A stretch of 64,000 nucleotides of DNA from Nectonema munidae (GCA_030549495.1 JAUIRK010000991.1:248001-312000); one strand, 5' to 3'; shown: positions 21,683-33,744, numbered from the stretch's first letter. Numbers and translations: made by a program. Notes: generated by a model not told the origin, from the sequence alone.

Positions 21683-22186
21683 GCACAGAAACACATACAC
21701 ACCACTTTTTAGCATGAGTTTTCCTATCCTTTTAAAAATCACTGTAGAGGAAAAAGTTGACAATTATTTTAGAAGGGAGAAATATCGATCGAATCTAAAT
21801 GTTGTATTGATAACATACTTTTATTTCGAAACAATTTTAAATTCAGTTTAGAAATAGCACTTTTATGATTTCTTAACGAAAGGCATTCGTTATATTTATA
21901 CCGACAATGTGCGAAGAATAAATTATATTATTGATTCTAACACGCTTGTTATTGATTCTAGCGCATAACTATGCGAAGAAAGATTAACACATGTTGCATT
22001 AGGGTGATCCTTATTTTTGAAAATTGTAACTTTGATAATATTAACTTTTAAGGTAGTGCTTTTCTACAAAATAATTAGGTATTTAAATTTTGAAAGAAAA
22101 AACTTAGCGCTTCAGGTAGCTCAAAGCTTTAAAATTTGTATTTTTAAGATTTAAATTGATTTTTTTTTATAAAATTGGTTTAATTA

Positions 22187-24335
22187 TGTCAAAAACAAAA
22201 TCGCAAACCAAAAAATATTTAATTGAGTCTACAAATTCATCATTACTTGGCTCAAAGCTACCTTCTAATCAAATGGCTCTTGGAGTGTTCCTTTATTATC
22301 ATCTTGATCTTAAAAAACCATTCGGGATTCATCTTCTTAAAGCAAAAAAGAAATTTTGCTATTTTGGCAGAAAGTTCGTATAAATTAGAATTTTTTTTTC
22401 AAAAGTGGAAGCTTCTTAAGAAAAATAAAAAACTTTATCACAGCAAAAAATGAAAAAGCATTCGTACTTGTTTTAGATGATCTTTTTGATTTGAGTTATG
22501 CAGATGCAATGAATTTAATAAATGTTGAAGATAAAGAGTTTTTAAAACTCCAGCAGCAAAAAGGAAGAAAAGGTTCAATGGTATTGATAGAAAATTATCT
22601 ATTAAAGAAAAGAAAAACTAAAAAATTTGAAAACAGAAAAAGTAAAGAGAAAGGAGAACTTGAAGGCTATAATAACAATTTTTTTGATGATAATACCTTT
22701 TCATCAGGTGAAAGTGATAAAGACAGTGAAAAATTTTTGAAAAGGAAATTCATGGTTGTTCCTTAACTTCGAAACAAAGACGAGGAAGAAAGTGCGCAGT
22801 TACACCAGATTTAGCATTGGCTTTAGACAGGGCCAAAATATAGGAGAGAAAAACAACATTTATACTTGCAGAAGCATTTGTTGGTTATGGAGAAAATCTG
22901 GAAAACGTGGCAATCAATCGTTCGTCATTATAAGGAAAAAAAATTTCATGGAACTTCTTGTTTTGAGAAATTGAAAATAGACTTTTCTACACAAGTCCCA
23001 CTGGTAGTACATTGGGATAGCAAGATTTTAACCGAACTACCAAGCAAGGAAAAACATGATAGAATTCCGGTGATTGTTTCTGCAGAAAAAATTGGTGTCA
23101 GCAACAGAAAGAAATCAAGCAAATGCAATAATTGAAACCATTAAAGACTGGAATTTTGAAAATAATATTAAGGCCATGTGTTTTAATAGAGCAAGTTCTA
23201 ATACTGGATCTTATAGTCGTGCTTGTGTAATCGGAAAAAATGCTCGGTAAAGAACTGTTGTGATTTGCATGTAGACATCATATAATGGAGCTGATTATTG
23301 GTGCCGTTTTTCAGTCTTGCCTTGGTCCGACATCATCCAGTAATCATTGTTTAAGCGTTCAGGAATTTTCGAAAATTATTGATAAAAGTAAATTTGAATG
23401 TGAAATTCAAAAAGAATTTGTTAAACCTTATATTCAAGACGTTCAAAATGATGTAATGAACTTCGCAAAAATGTGCTTGAAAAAATACCAAGTACGAAAT
23501 GATTATAGGGAATTTTTAGCATTAATTATTTTGTTTTTAGAAGGCAATGAAAACCAATAACGTTCAAAAAACCAGGAACGATGCATCATGCTCGTTGGAT
23601 GTCTAAAATTATTTATTCTATCAAAATCTGGATGTTTCGTGAACAGTTGAAATTCACATGTTCTCAAGAAGATGCATTATGAAAAAGAAGATGCATAATG
23701 TAAAAAATATGCATAATGTGTTTTTTTATGTAAAACCTTGGTTCACTGCATCTCTGGAGGCCAACGCTCTTTTGAACGATCAAAGTTGCTTAATAGTTTA
23801 ATGGAATATAAAAGTATTAATCCAACAATTTTAAAATTTGCATCAGAAAAGTTATCTCGACATTTGTGGTATATCTCTGACTCCCTTTGTGATTTGGCTT
23901 TATTCGATGAAAGCGTTGATTTTGTGACAAAAAGAAAGATGCTATTGGCAATAAGAGAAAAAAAGTTTCTAAAGATAAAAGAGAGATAGACCTGAATTCT
24001 TTTCAAGAGAAAAAATTAGAAGACCTTGTTTCGCAAAAGTCTATAGATTTTTTCAGGCAAATGAATTTATCGACTTCTTTTTTAACTTTGATCCTAAACT
24101 TTCAAAGGAGCGTCAAGATTATCAAAATTCGTTAAAAACTATACAATCTATAGGAAAAGTAAATGATCATGCTGAAAGAGGAGTTGCTTTAATCCAAGAG
24201 TATGCTGGTTCAGTCTGAAGAACAATTTCAGTTTCTTTTACAATTAATAGAAAGTCATAAGCAAACTTATCCGAATAGCAAAAAATTAACAATTATTTAT
24301 AATCATGAAAAATTCAAGGAAAATTTTTTGAAATA
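22187..24335 (+). mobile_element. Uncharacterised transposase-like family, copy 1 (in ATG13 intron 4)
   Basis: Plus-strand fragments share the same order of motifs with copy 2 at 41761-43760. They are LSYADAMNLINVEDKEF then GRKGSM (22491-22580), ELIIGAVFQSCLGPTSS (23285), VRNDYREFLALIILFL (23500), HHARWMSKIIYSIKIWMFR (23580), SRHLWYISDSLCDLALFDESV (23850), and VNDHAERGVALIQEY (24160). Many stops and frameshifts interrupt it. I recall similar predicted proteins as multicopy and unnamed in arthropods. The ISF/CFDTTASNT and LACRHHI motifs of copy 2 suggest an RNase-H fold, hence a transposase. No terminal repeats were found. Confidence 0.6.
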
Positions 24336-24644
24336 AACATTGTTGACATTTAATTTTAAACTGTTTGAAATGCTATATTTTAGATATTTTTTACACCTAG
24401 ATTTTATGGGCTAAATGTATAAAGACCAAATATTTTAACCTAGTGAGATACCTCTAAATCAATACTTTTCTTTCAATTACTTAGAACATTAAAGAAAATC
24501 ATTTGATGGATTAAGATTTGAAAAAAAATTTTTTTGCCTCAAATAAGGACCACTCTAATGTTGCATTATGCTTTTGTGAACGCTGTGAATTCTTATAGGG
24601 GTTTATTTTATCGGGCTAGTGTACTATACTTGGTACACACGGTC

Positions 24645-24711
24645 ATCTGTCATTGTTGGCAGTCTTTACTTTTCTCATAGTACTGAACGATCTTTCTACA
24701 GTACATGTTGA
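24645..24711 (-). mobile_element. Short hAT dimerisation-domain fragment
   Basis: These 67 bases are almost identical to 29332-29398, which codes part of a hAT C-terminal dimerisation domain (GSFSTMRKVKT). Nothing else around 24645 matches the hAT, so only this small piece is shared. Confidence 0.7.
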
Positions 24712-26420
24712 TATGTATATTGGCATTTCTCACCCAAATGTATCGTGCGATATACCAAATTAAAGCATTTTTATGGGCTTTCAGAATACATTGATTATAT
24801 TATAAGTAGTTGAGAAATGCCATTTTATACACCTTTTCATTTGTCATAGTTATCAATTTAGTACACCTGTGTATGCAATTACTCGACAAATTTTACGCGC
24901 AAGATATCAAATTGATGCTCATTTCATGGGCTTCATTAACATTGTAATTACAAGTAAAATTTGTTTTTTTTATAATTTTGTATATTTCAGTTTTGTTAGT
25001 AATTTGCAAATGAGGGGTGCATATTTTTTATATTTGACAAATTTGAACTTTGAACCACAATACATTTTGAGGGATTTTCACCTTTTATCTGTAACAATTT
25101 CTAACACAATTATAGAACCATTCTACTAGTAGATCATGAATTTATTTGCAGTTTTTTATAAAATAATGTTAGTTACCGCTTTTTTTAAAATATAAATTAA
25201 CCTTTATTTTTGTTCTAAACTAGCCGATCACGTGGTCGTTTCTGGCAGTAAATTGAATGGAAAATAGTTCAAAATGTTTAAAATAAAATTCATTTCTATA
25301 GTGATATATGTATGATAAATTATTTTAAATATGGAGATAAAATTCAATTTTGAGAGTAGTATTTTAAATTTATTTTAAAAAATATACAACTATGCTAAAA
25401 ACGAATTTGAAAATAGTATATATATAGAACAGCAGAAACAAGGAAAGAGCAGATTAACACGTCGGCCAACATAAACTACAATACCCACAAGCTACCTGTT
25501 GGAATCATCAGACAAGTCATACTATACCAAGATAAAAAGAGCATAACCTCCAATGAAGTAAACCTGAAGGATGACAAATCCCCTTTTCACAGATCATCTG
25601 TCATCAAAATAATGAGTATTGTTAGCAAAGTTGTTAAAAGCAATGATTTAAGCTCCAAATCTTGCCAGAACTTAAATATATGAGGGCACAAAGCCCAAAC
25701 TACAGAGTGCCAAGCTTCTAATATACAGAAATTAAAAATGAGTTCTTGATTGCACATGGTTGTTCTCAAGCGAGACCATTGATAACGCTTAATTAGAAAT
25801 TCAAAACTATTCTTGCATTAAAATTTATTGAAGTGGTGTTGCCTAACTCTCCGCACTTGTAATAACATTTATTCAGACCAATTGTAAAGCAGAAAGCAAT
25901 GCCCGCAGTCTCATTATATTTCAAAAACAGAATGCTACAAGTAATTTGATCAAGCGGTATTCACGCGAACACGCATTAGATGTTGAAACGCTAAAAATGA
26001 AGATGAGTCGTTCCACACAATCTCTATACTTCCTTTTTCCATGTTTAATTTCCTTTTTATTATTTTATTTTTCCATGTAGTTTCTTTCTTATATCACATA
26101 CATCATGTTAAAATTCGATATTTCTATAAAAATCAAATGCATCTTTCATTGTAAGATACGAAGATTAGATTTTTCAATTATTCCATTTATGTAGCAGAAT
26201 TGATGAGTCAAAATTTTATATCCTTATTAAGTGATATGTGGAATAATTATAAAAATGAAACAATATATTTTTTAGTTGGTAAGCAACTCTAAAATTGTTA
26301 AATACTTGCTCTTTGTTAGATTAATCACAAAAGTGGACTAATGAAAATTGAGCTATGAATAAAAAGTTGATTTTATTGACTTTTAACTGCCCTAGTAATG
26401 AGAGGCTACAATTAAAATTT
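24712..26420. other. AT-rich intronic spacer
   Basis: Two diverged copies of a short block (aaattaaagcatttttatggg at 24757 and aaattgatgctcatttcatggg at 24908) lie about 150 bp apart. 25420-25860 is less AT-rich and could hold a decayed repeat, but I recognise nothing. It is part of ATG13 intron 4 by the model here. Confidence 0.3.
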
Positions 26421-26427
26421 TAATTAA

Positions 26428-26546
26428 ACGGTTATCGACCACAGTCGACTTTACAAAAATAAAACCGTCTGCGTTTATCAATCCTCTTTAATACAAATCT
26501 TCTGCTTTACATGAGATATCGTCTGATTGTTCTGGTGGTTAATGCG
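26428..26546. mobile_element. piggyBac-type MITE, copy 1 (119 bp)
   Basis: It is flanked by TTAA on both sides (26424-26427, 26547-26550), with left end ACGGTTATCGACC. Its reverse complement aligns over nearly full length with the element at 40997-41107, including cagacgatatct, gtaaagcagaagatttgtatt and ttttgtaaagtcgac. It has no coding capacity. It lies in ATG13 intron 4, close to the donor of exon 5. Confidence 0.7.
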
Positions 26547-26741
26547 TTAAGGAAGGTAAAAATAAGGCGAAACATTTCTACACAAGCACATAAAAATGTT
26601 GTATTAGGATTAAAACTAAAGCCAGGACAAACTTTCGGTTAACCAGGATTTTTCAAATTTAAGAGATAATATAGGATTTTAATTACGTGGCACACGTGAA
26701 CATTGGGCACCTATAATAAACTTAGAATTGAAAAAGATTAC

Positions 26742-27029
26742 AAATGGCTTCTCCAAAAGAAGCAAAGCTTTTCCATATTCATCATCATCTGTGTCTTTTA
26801 TATTGGTATTTGAGTGATTGCACTTTTTGGGCGACTTGAAAAGTTTTGGCGGGCTTTTGTTTCTTCTATCCATGTGATTTGGTTGGAGCAAGAAATCAGA
26901 ATTTATTGGAGTGATATTTTCCAAAATTGGGTGAGTAATACACCTATCACTTTTGCTGATGAACTCTTTGTTCTTAACATCGTTTATTGCCAGCGTTTCC
27001 CCTTCTACTCTATCTTTAGCTCCACTTTG
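26742..27029 (-). CDS. Atg13: ATG13, penultimate exon (C-terminal tail)
   Basis: The open frame extends past both ends, so the limits rest on splice sites. The acceptor is TTTTAAG|CAA at 27029 (phase 0) or, five bases on, CAAAG|T at 27024 (phase 2, which would join exon 3 directly). The donor TTT|GTAATC at 26742 is phase 0 and matches the terminal exon. Joined to that exon, the protein reads DDDEYGKALLLLEKPF and then continues to AFYHEM. This parallels the animal order DDFVMVD-KxPFA...FYRE. The rest is low-complexity and hydrophilic (NKSPPKLFKSPKK), as expected of the disordered tail. The LIR-like DDF(V/M) core is not conserved here. Confidence 0.6.
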
Positions 27030-27049
27030 CTTAAAATGGAAGAAACATG

Positions 27050-28285
27050 AAGAAAATAATGGACTTAAGAAATGACTTGTAGAGGAAGAACAAACAATCT
27101 TTACGATATTCATAGAAAAAGAAAAATCGAATTCTTTGACCTTCTGCATGAATTTTTGACTGTCAATCATCAAAATTTTAGATAACTATACTTGAAGGGT
27201 TCGTCGTTAAGCTATTTCTGTTCAAGTTATGAAAATGACACTAAGGTTTCTTCTAACAACCTATTTTTGTGAAAAGCATTCTTTCTACAGGCAACTTCTA
27301 TAAATACAAGGAGACGTGACTAAGTGTGTCTAGGCTCTACAATTTGAATCTGAGTTCATAATTCCTTACAAAAGGCGGCGTTTTCATGAAAATATTCCAG
27401 TGTGTAGTTGAATTTTTTTTAATTTAAAGACCATTTTGAAAGTAAATGACTAAAAAATTTTAATTTAGTTACTATTATTTGATTTAAATGTAACATTATA
27501 TCATTATTATTCTATTGGTTGCTCAATTACTTAGTTAGCGCCTCAAGATAAACGATATGAATACTTAAATGACTTAAAATCGCATTCTTTTCTTTGGTTA
27601 CAATCTAAAGATCTATTTAATATATAAAAATGTGCAAAGCGTGAATGATGAGCCTTCAATAAAAATAGGCGCAGCATGTAATTCGCAAAGCATACATTGT
27701 ATATTTTCATCATTCTCTCACTAAAGAATATCGATAGAGAGAAAAAAGTCAAAGGAGCGCCCAAAAATTGGCAGATAATTTTCAGAAAGAGAAGAAACCC
27801 GAATAACCTCAAAGAAACTGAATGATTGAGCAAAACAAACATCTAAAACGACTCTTTCCTTCTTAGGGCTTAAAATTAAATCATTTGAAGAGCCAAACAA
27901 ACTGCAAAAACCTGCTTATCCATCCGGTTTAACAATTTGATAACTTGAATAAAATGAAAACTCAATTAACATGAAACAGAATAAAACACAAATCTTAATT
28001 TACTTCTAAATTTCATGTTAAAAGTATTTCGGATCTATACATCATAATTGTGACAAACAATTGTGGCATCATAATTTTATTTTCAATTTTAAAAGAAAAA
28101 TTTAATGAGAATTTTTTCATTTTCTCTATAAAAGTGATTGCGAAAATTAAGCAAAAATAAGCTTAAAATTTTTTGATTGTTCTCTTCTCTCTATTTTTCG
28201 TCCGCTTGACCAGTTTCAATTCTTGATTTTTTAATGACTTTCTTCTTTTTATACTTAGTGTACACAAACAAATTTTAGACTTTTA
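27050..28285. other. AT-rich intronic spacer
   Basis: I see no gene. A 99-codon minus-strand open frame at 27543-27842 shows no family features and is probably chance. Confidence 0.35.
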
Positions 28286-28289
28286 TTTA

Positions 28290-29280
28290 ATGTCTGGACA
28301 TGATATTCACAACCAAAATACAGCAACTACAAGAAAATTAGCAACACCTGAGTTAGAAAGACGTGAAATTGATTTTGCATTAAGTGGTACCGGGATTACA
28401 ACCATTGTAAGAAATCTTGCATTATCCAGAACAATCGTTGCCTTGTAAAAAAGTTTTATGCTACAGAGGAGGAAATAAAGGAAATAATAAGTTGATGAAA
28501 GTTGTTTATTGACACTTGCGTTAACAAAAAAGAAGAATACAGTTTAATCTTTCTTGTTTTGAACTGATAGATTATACTCATATAAAGATAGTATAATCTA
28601 GGGGCTAACAACAGCAACAAGAATACAGTTTGACCGTTTCAAAATCATGCATTAATCCTGTCCTCGCAACTTTCATTAAACAATTAAAAACATCTTGCCA
28701 ATCCCACCATGTCGTAACAATGATAAGAAGATTCAACTTATGTTCAAGAATATCGCAAACTTGAACAAAAGATAATGTTTAGGTCTTTTTATATTTCTAG
28801 ATGAGGTTGGTTTCAAGGTATGTTCAAGACCAAAAAGAGGACGATCTGAAGCTGGTCCATGCTACAACATCTGTTCCAAAAGCGCGAACTAGAAATATTC
28901 CTGTTGTTGCTGTCATGAACAGAAAAAGAATAATATTTTATAAAATCCATGACTGTGCTGTTTGTTAATGGTTTTGATATGCTGAAGGATGTTTGCGAAC
29001 AAGGCATTAATAACCCTGTACTCGTCATAGATAATGCACGCATTCATCATTGTAAAATTCTTGTTTTTCATGGTTTTCATGTTCTGCATTTACCTCCCTA
29101 CATGGGCGTCCACTGATCAAAAAAAAATTCAAACTTTTCGATAAAAGTCTTTGTTGTTTCAAAAATCTTTTTTCGAAATGGTTATGATTTCAAAGCATTA
29201 ATAATATTAAATAAAAATTTAAAATTAGAATTGCATCCGCCTTGGTTTTTGTCCAAATTCAGCAATCACCTTTTTAATAA
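28290..29280 (+). mobile_element. IS630-Tc1-mariner transposase remnant
   Basis: The pseudogene begins MSGHDIHNQN and has an N-terminal HTH-like piece (GTGITTIVRNLALSRT). The DDE_3-type catalytic part follows: LDEVGF-like lead and SRPKRGRSEAG near 28815-28850, RNIPVVAVMNRKRIIFYKIHD near 28890, then PVLVIDNARIHH near 29015 and LHLPPY near 29085. Several stops and frameshifts occur. A 73-bp foreign insertion with its own 13-bp target duplication sits inside at 28546-28618. No terminal repeats were identified. Its orientation is opposite to the host gene ATG13. Confidence 0.75.
28546..28618 (-). mobile_element. 73-bp retro-inserted hairpin tail with 13-bp target duplication
   Basis: The insertion is flanked by AAGAATACAGTTT at 28533-28545 and 28619-28631. 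On the minus strand it reads from GTTGTTAGCCCCTAG into a perfect 11-bp stem (TAGATTATACT with AGTATAATCTA, 11-nt loop), then ATCAGTTCAAAA and an A-rich tail. A second copy lies at 53013-53075. The target duplication, A-rich 3' tail and short length fit a strongly 5'-truncated LINE or SINE whose 3' end is a hairpin. Confidence 0.7.
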
Positions 29281-29281
29281 A

Positions 29282-31218
29282 TTATTCTTTATCTTCTAAA
29301 ATTCTTTCTCGATGTAAGCTTATCATGCAAAATCTGTCATTGTTGGCAGTCTTTACTTTTCTCATAGTACTGAACGATCCTTCTACAGTACATGTTGAAA
29401 TTGGCAGAGTTAAAGCTATGTAAATATTTTTATATATAAATGAAAAGAAATCAGCATGTACAGTCAAGCCTTAAAATACATCTTCAAACTGATGTTCATG
29501 TTCCTTTGACCACATTTCAAAACCTGTTGCAACTTGATACCAAAAATATAAATTTTCAATTTTATAATGTTCAATGAGTGTTCTTATTTTTCATTGTATT
29601 CAAATCTACTGATTTTGCTTAAATAAAGTGGATGAATGGCATAAAAACTCAATGATTTTTGTTTTAGCCAGCAAATTGAATTCCAAGTGACGTTAACGAA
29701 TCTAAATATAGAATGTAAATTAATTTACGAAAATATTCTTCTACATTTTCACAACTGTTAGAATAAAAATTTCTCGATGTCATCGAACATTTCTGACAAG
29801 TTTGACCTCAATGCTTAATTTTGCTGCCAAAGTGTTGTTTCTAAAAAAAATTTCATGAAACTTTTCTTGAGGATTATTTCTGTGAGCTTTAAAAATTTTC
29901 AAAATTTCATTAATATGGTTAAAAAGTAAATAAAATATCAAGTTGTACAGCTTGAAGAGCGTTTGTTACAGTTTCAAGTTTGGCTGAATAGTATGAAATA
30001 ATTTTCAAGCAAACAAGAAACGTTATTTAACTTGAAGTGCCTTTCAATTGATAGGCATCTTGAGCCGTTTTCCATGAGTTGAAGAGCTCAGATAGGAAAG
30101 CTTATAAAAAATTTTCTCAAAATTCTCAAAGAAAACTCGAATGCTCTTATATTCAGAAGTCGGCCTTGTTTCACAAAATAAAGAAACATTTGGGATTAAA
30201 CTTCACGTTTTACAACTTTCACGAAAAAAATTGATTATAGATTTAACTTCCATAATGCTTCCGAAGATCATCCAAAGAGCTTTTGGATAAAGTTTACTTA
30301 TTTAACCTTCTTTGCCAGATATATGCTTACTTCCATCAGCAATTATGGAAAATTGTGTAATTTATTAGCTTCATGATGCTCCCTCTTATAAGTGTTTGGA
30401 GTTAATTAATGAGTTCATTCTCTATTCGCACTGAAGTTTACTTACTGACTGAAGAAGTTTTCGAGTAGTTTGTCGCCAGCTTCTACTCGGAATTTATATA
30501 AATGAACTTTCCCACACGCACTTTTTCGATGCAAAGCAAATCATGAGTCCCGCGGAATAAAATTGTTGAAATCATAGAAAACATTTTGGTTTTTTTTCAA
30601 TTTGTTTCATCGCTAATTTATTAATTTGATAAACAAAGTTTTTTTCTGGTTTTTTCATTAGTTCAGTATAATTTGTTGCATCAATTTTGCATTTTTATGC
30701 TATTGACTTTCAATATGTTTCCTTCCTTGCACAATCATGAAAATCATTATATTTTTAAATGGCGTTAAGATAAAAGCACCTTGAGAACCACGATGAACAG
30801 GCTGAAGAAAAACTATACAATATTTACAAAAGACTCCTTTTAGAAATGATAAATAGTTGAGTCATGGTGAATATTGGCTCAACCAATTATGTCGAAAGCT
30901 ACGGCTCGCATTAGAATCCTCGTTGAAAATGTAGGTTTCAGAAGGAGTACAATTATTGAAAAGGTTATACTTTTCGGCATCAGTTAAAACTCTTGATAAA
31001 TTTACGAATAAGCCGTTATCTAAATCACTAAAAAGTTGTTTACTACACATAGGTTCACACTTTTTAGTATTATTCATATCATTTTTCTTTTGAATCTTTT
31101 CACAAATTTTCTCGTTATTACATCTGGAAGAATTATAATTCATGAAATAGTAATGATACGATCTCAAAAGAAATTCTTCACGTTTCAAATGACAAACAAT
31201 AGTAACAATTAATATCAA
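29282..31218 (-). mobile_element. hAT transposase remnant, ZMYM1-like (TTF finger)
   Basis: Read on the minus strand the order of a ZMYM1-type hAT protein is complete. It starts with LTDAEKYNLF and the TTF-finger lead SRSFRHNWLSQYSP (30862-30950), then a GVFCKYC piece (~30840). Next come ALHRKSACGK (~30540), the LETVTNALQAVQLDIL region (~29970), and finally IALTLPISTCTVEGSFSTMRKVKT in the dimerisation domain (29282-29467). Many stops and frame changes interrupt it. It lies in ATG13 intron 3, in the same orientation. Terminal repeats were not found. Confidence 0.75.
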
Positions 31219-31844
31219 TTTTCTGGGGGAGGGGGGAAGGGCAGTTGACCTATTTGCCTGACTAGCGAACGCTCATGCCTCCCCATTGCCCTTTTTAAAG
31301 CCCATTGAAAATTGTTTAAATATAAAATATTGAAAGAACAGGGCACTTTATTTTATATAAAAACAACTAGTATCGGAGTATAAACACCTTTATCAAGTTT
31401 AGACTAGTGGGAAAAGAGTTTATGAAATGAAGTAATGGTGAGAAAAAGTGATTTCAATACATACTTAATTAGTTAAAGCTACAGACAGACGTTACGTTAT
31501 CACAATGTAGAGGAAGCCTGTCCCGCAATCAAGACAGTTTTCTCGCTTCGCTCTAAAGAATGCATGGGCAACTTTGTTCAAATATGGGCCAGCTTATGTT
31601 TTCAATGCCTGGCAAGGGCTAGGAGCTCTAATTATAGATTTACAAAATATGCCAGCATACGCACTTATACTTTCATATATACCAAACATATACACATTTA
31701 TTATACTACTGATTTGTTTTAAATTTATCAATCTGTCTAAAAATAGTAAAAGCAAAATTATTTATTAAAAACAATTTATTGAAAGCACAGGAATTTTATG
31801 ATGACAAATGAGAAAAATTGTAACAAAACCCCATTCTAATGCGA

Positions 31845-32050
31845 AATTTGGACTTAGTGTTTCTTCACCAGTGTCTCAATATTTGGTGAAATACTGGAGG
31901 AGGATTATCTGTCAGCTTTGATCTCGTTTTTGGTTTTGCGTATTTCATTTTCGTAAACAGCTGCTCACATTTATAAGTACTCCCAAATAGTGGCCTTTTT
32001 TCTCGCAAAATCTATGATCCTGGGGCAAGCGTTTTTAATCAAAGCTCTCT
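31845..32050 (-). mobile_element. Fragment of a GTF2IRD2-like hAT transposase
   Basis: Only the C-terminal dimerisation region is present. On the minus strand, ARKKATIWEYL, KCEQLFTKMKYAKPKTRSKLTD and QILRHW follow one another, matching the (STYKCEQLFSKMK...KSKTRSRLTDEHL) block of GTF2IRD2-type hATs. It is a short fossil. Confidence 0.65.
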
Positions 32051-32124
32051 GCAGTTCGGTTGAAAAGCCTTCGTGTGCGGGTTTAGGCCCACGGGGTGTA
32101 GATTGCCCATGCATGCTAAATATA

Positions 32125-32250
32125 GGATCATTTGCAGAGTTGTTTCTCCTCTAAATCATCGCATGTTTCGACAAAAGCGAAAAACAAACACTCTGCCAAT
32201 GATCCAATGTTTCGAACGAAGCGAGAAACAAACACTCTATCAATGATCGC
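32125..32250. repeat. Inverted plus tandem repeat around GGATCATT
   Basis: An arm at 32125-32148 (ggatcatttgcagagttg) is inverted at 32179-32205. A second same-direction copy of that arm lies at 32223-32248 (gagaaacaaacactct). Both are preceded by gtttcga, then a-aagcga. The arrangement can fold into alternative hairpins. The family is unknown. Confidence 0.6.
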
Positions 32251-32259
32251 TACCGGATA

Positions 32260-33730
32260 GTACAACAAATTTGTTTGCTTATAATTTATTCAATTCTTTT
32301 TTCATATTTCTCTCTTTTACTTTATTTTACATCAAATAAATTGTTAGCGGTCCCCCTTGACTGAATTTTCCAAAAAATTTCAAACGCATCCACTTTTAAT
32401 ACTTCATCTTAAACAAAATTTTATACTGTTCGAAAAATCTAAAAAACTAAGAAATTATTGGATTCATTTCAAATAATTACATATTTGGAATCTATCGGAA
32501 CACATTTTAAAAGTTTTTAATTTTTCAAATTTTTGGTTTTTCAGCCTCTTTCGAGGGCCTCAAAATTATGATTTCACATATACTCAACAAATACACACGC
32601 ATTTTACAATTCTCTCATCTACTCTAAAAATAATAATCTAAAAAGTTCATTTAATTTTTTTTGCATTGTAATTTACATTTTTTAAAAAATGTGAGCCTTG
32701 ATGTTAACATATACAATATAGAGCAAATCAATAACTTTTATTTTAATTATATTGCTTATATTTAATAAAGCTTATTAATATTTTGCATTATCTTAAGCTT
32801 TTATGCCTTTTAACGCAAGTATTTTTTCGAAATATTTACAACTGTTTTTTAAACTTTTTGAAAAGTTTAACAATTTTTCATTATTCTATTTTACACAACT
32901 TTCTCTTCTTTGCATTTTAAACTTCTAAATATTTTTAATTTTCTCTTGACCACTTTTATTTAAATTTTGCAACATTTAAATTCAAATAATTTTTTTAATT
33001 TTCAAAATCTCAATCTATATCTATCTTAAAGAGCGTTCTTTTATCTACCTTCTTGTTAAATTCATGGCATTAGTAAAATGGAGAAAGTTTTTTTGGCCGG
33101 ATTCCTTTCCTCACTCAAGCCATTTTGTTTTCACGATTGGAAACCTTTAGCTTTTGTTCCTGAAGAACTTTACCCACAAGGCAGTGGTAATTTGGATTCA
33201 GAGTTGTTTTCTCCTAGAACAACTCTTTTATCTAAAATTTAATATAAAAAATTTTAAATTTATGCTTAATGTTGTCTTCCAAATTGATCTGAACATACGT
33301 ATATTGGTAAAAAAAATAATAAAAATCTTTACCCTAAATTTTTTAAAAAACAAATTTCCGACCACTATCGTAATCAACAGATGTTTACTACCGACTGGAG
33401 GAGGAGGATGACGAGTTGTTGGGATTGAAGTAAAGATTAAAAAAAAATTTTAATAAAGACTTTTTACTATTTATATTAACTTTTTTATAATTTCCACGTC
33501 TTCCCAATGCCTAAGCAGCCCCACTTCATCTATTGATTAAAAAAAACCTTTAGCTTTTATGCGCATGTGTATGATAAGATATTTAAATAATAAAATATTC
33601 GATCTTATAGAGCATTATTTATATTTTTCTACAATAAATCCTGAATTCACACACCATATGTAGGCATGATTATTATTTAAACAATTTTTTCTTATCACAA
33701 TTTTAGCAAATTTTAGACTATGCCCATCTT
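32260..33730. other. AT-rich intronic spacer
   Basis: I see no gene or recognisable repeat. Open frames here are short and low-complexity. Confidence 0.35.
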
Positions 33731-33744
33731 AGAAGGGTCTAGTC

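Noticed and set aside
27543-27842. 99-codon minus-strand ORF as a membrane protein
   Set aside because: Its hydrophobic look comes from T-rich codons; no family features, no splice or start context.
28546-28618. Hammerhead ribozyme (ctgat...gaaa in the hairpin copies)
   Set aside because: The copy at 53013-53075 shows ctgata and gaaa, but the CUGAUGA core and a third stem are absent, and the first copy lacks gaaa at the right place.
30862-31218. Independent small gene of 118 codons
   Set aside because: Its C-terminal motif (RSFRHNWLSQYSP) is the TTF-finger lead of the ZMYM1-like hAT that continues downstream.
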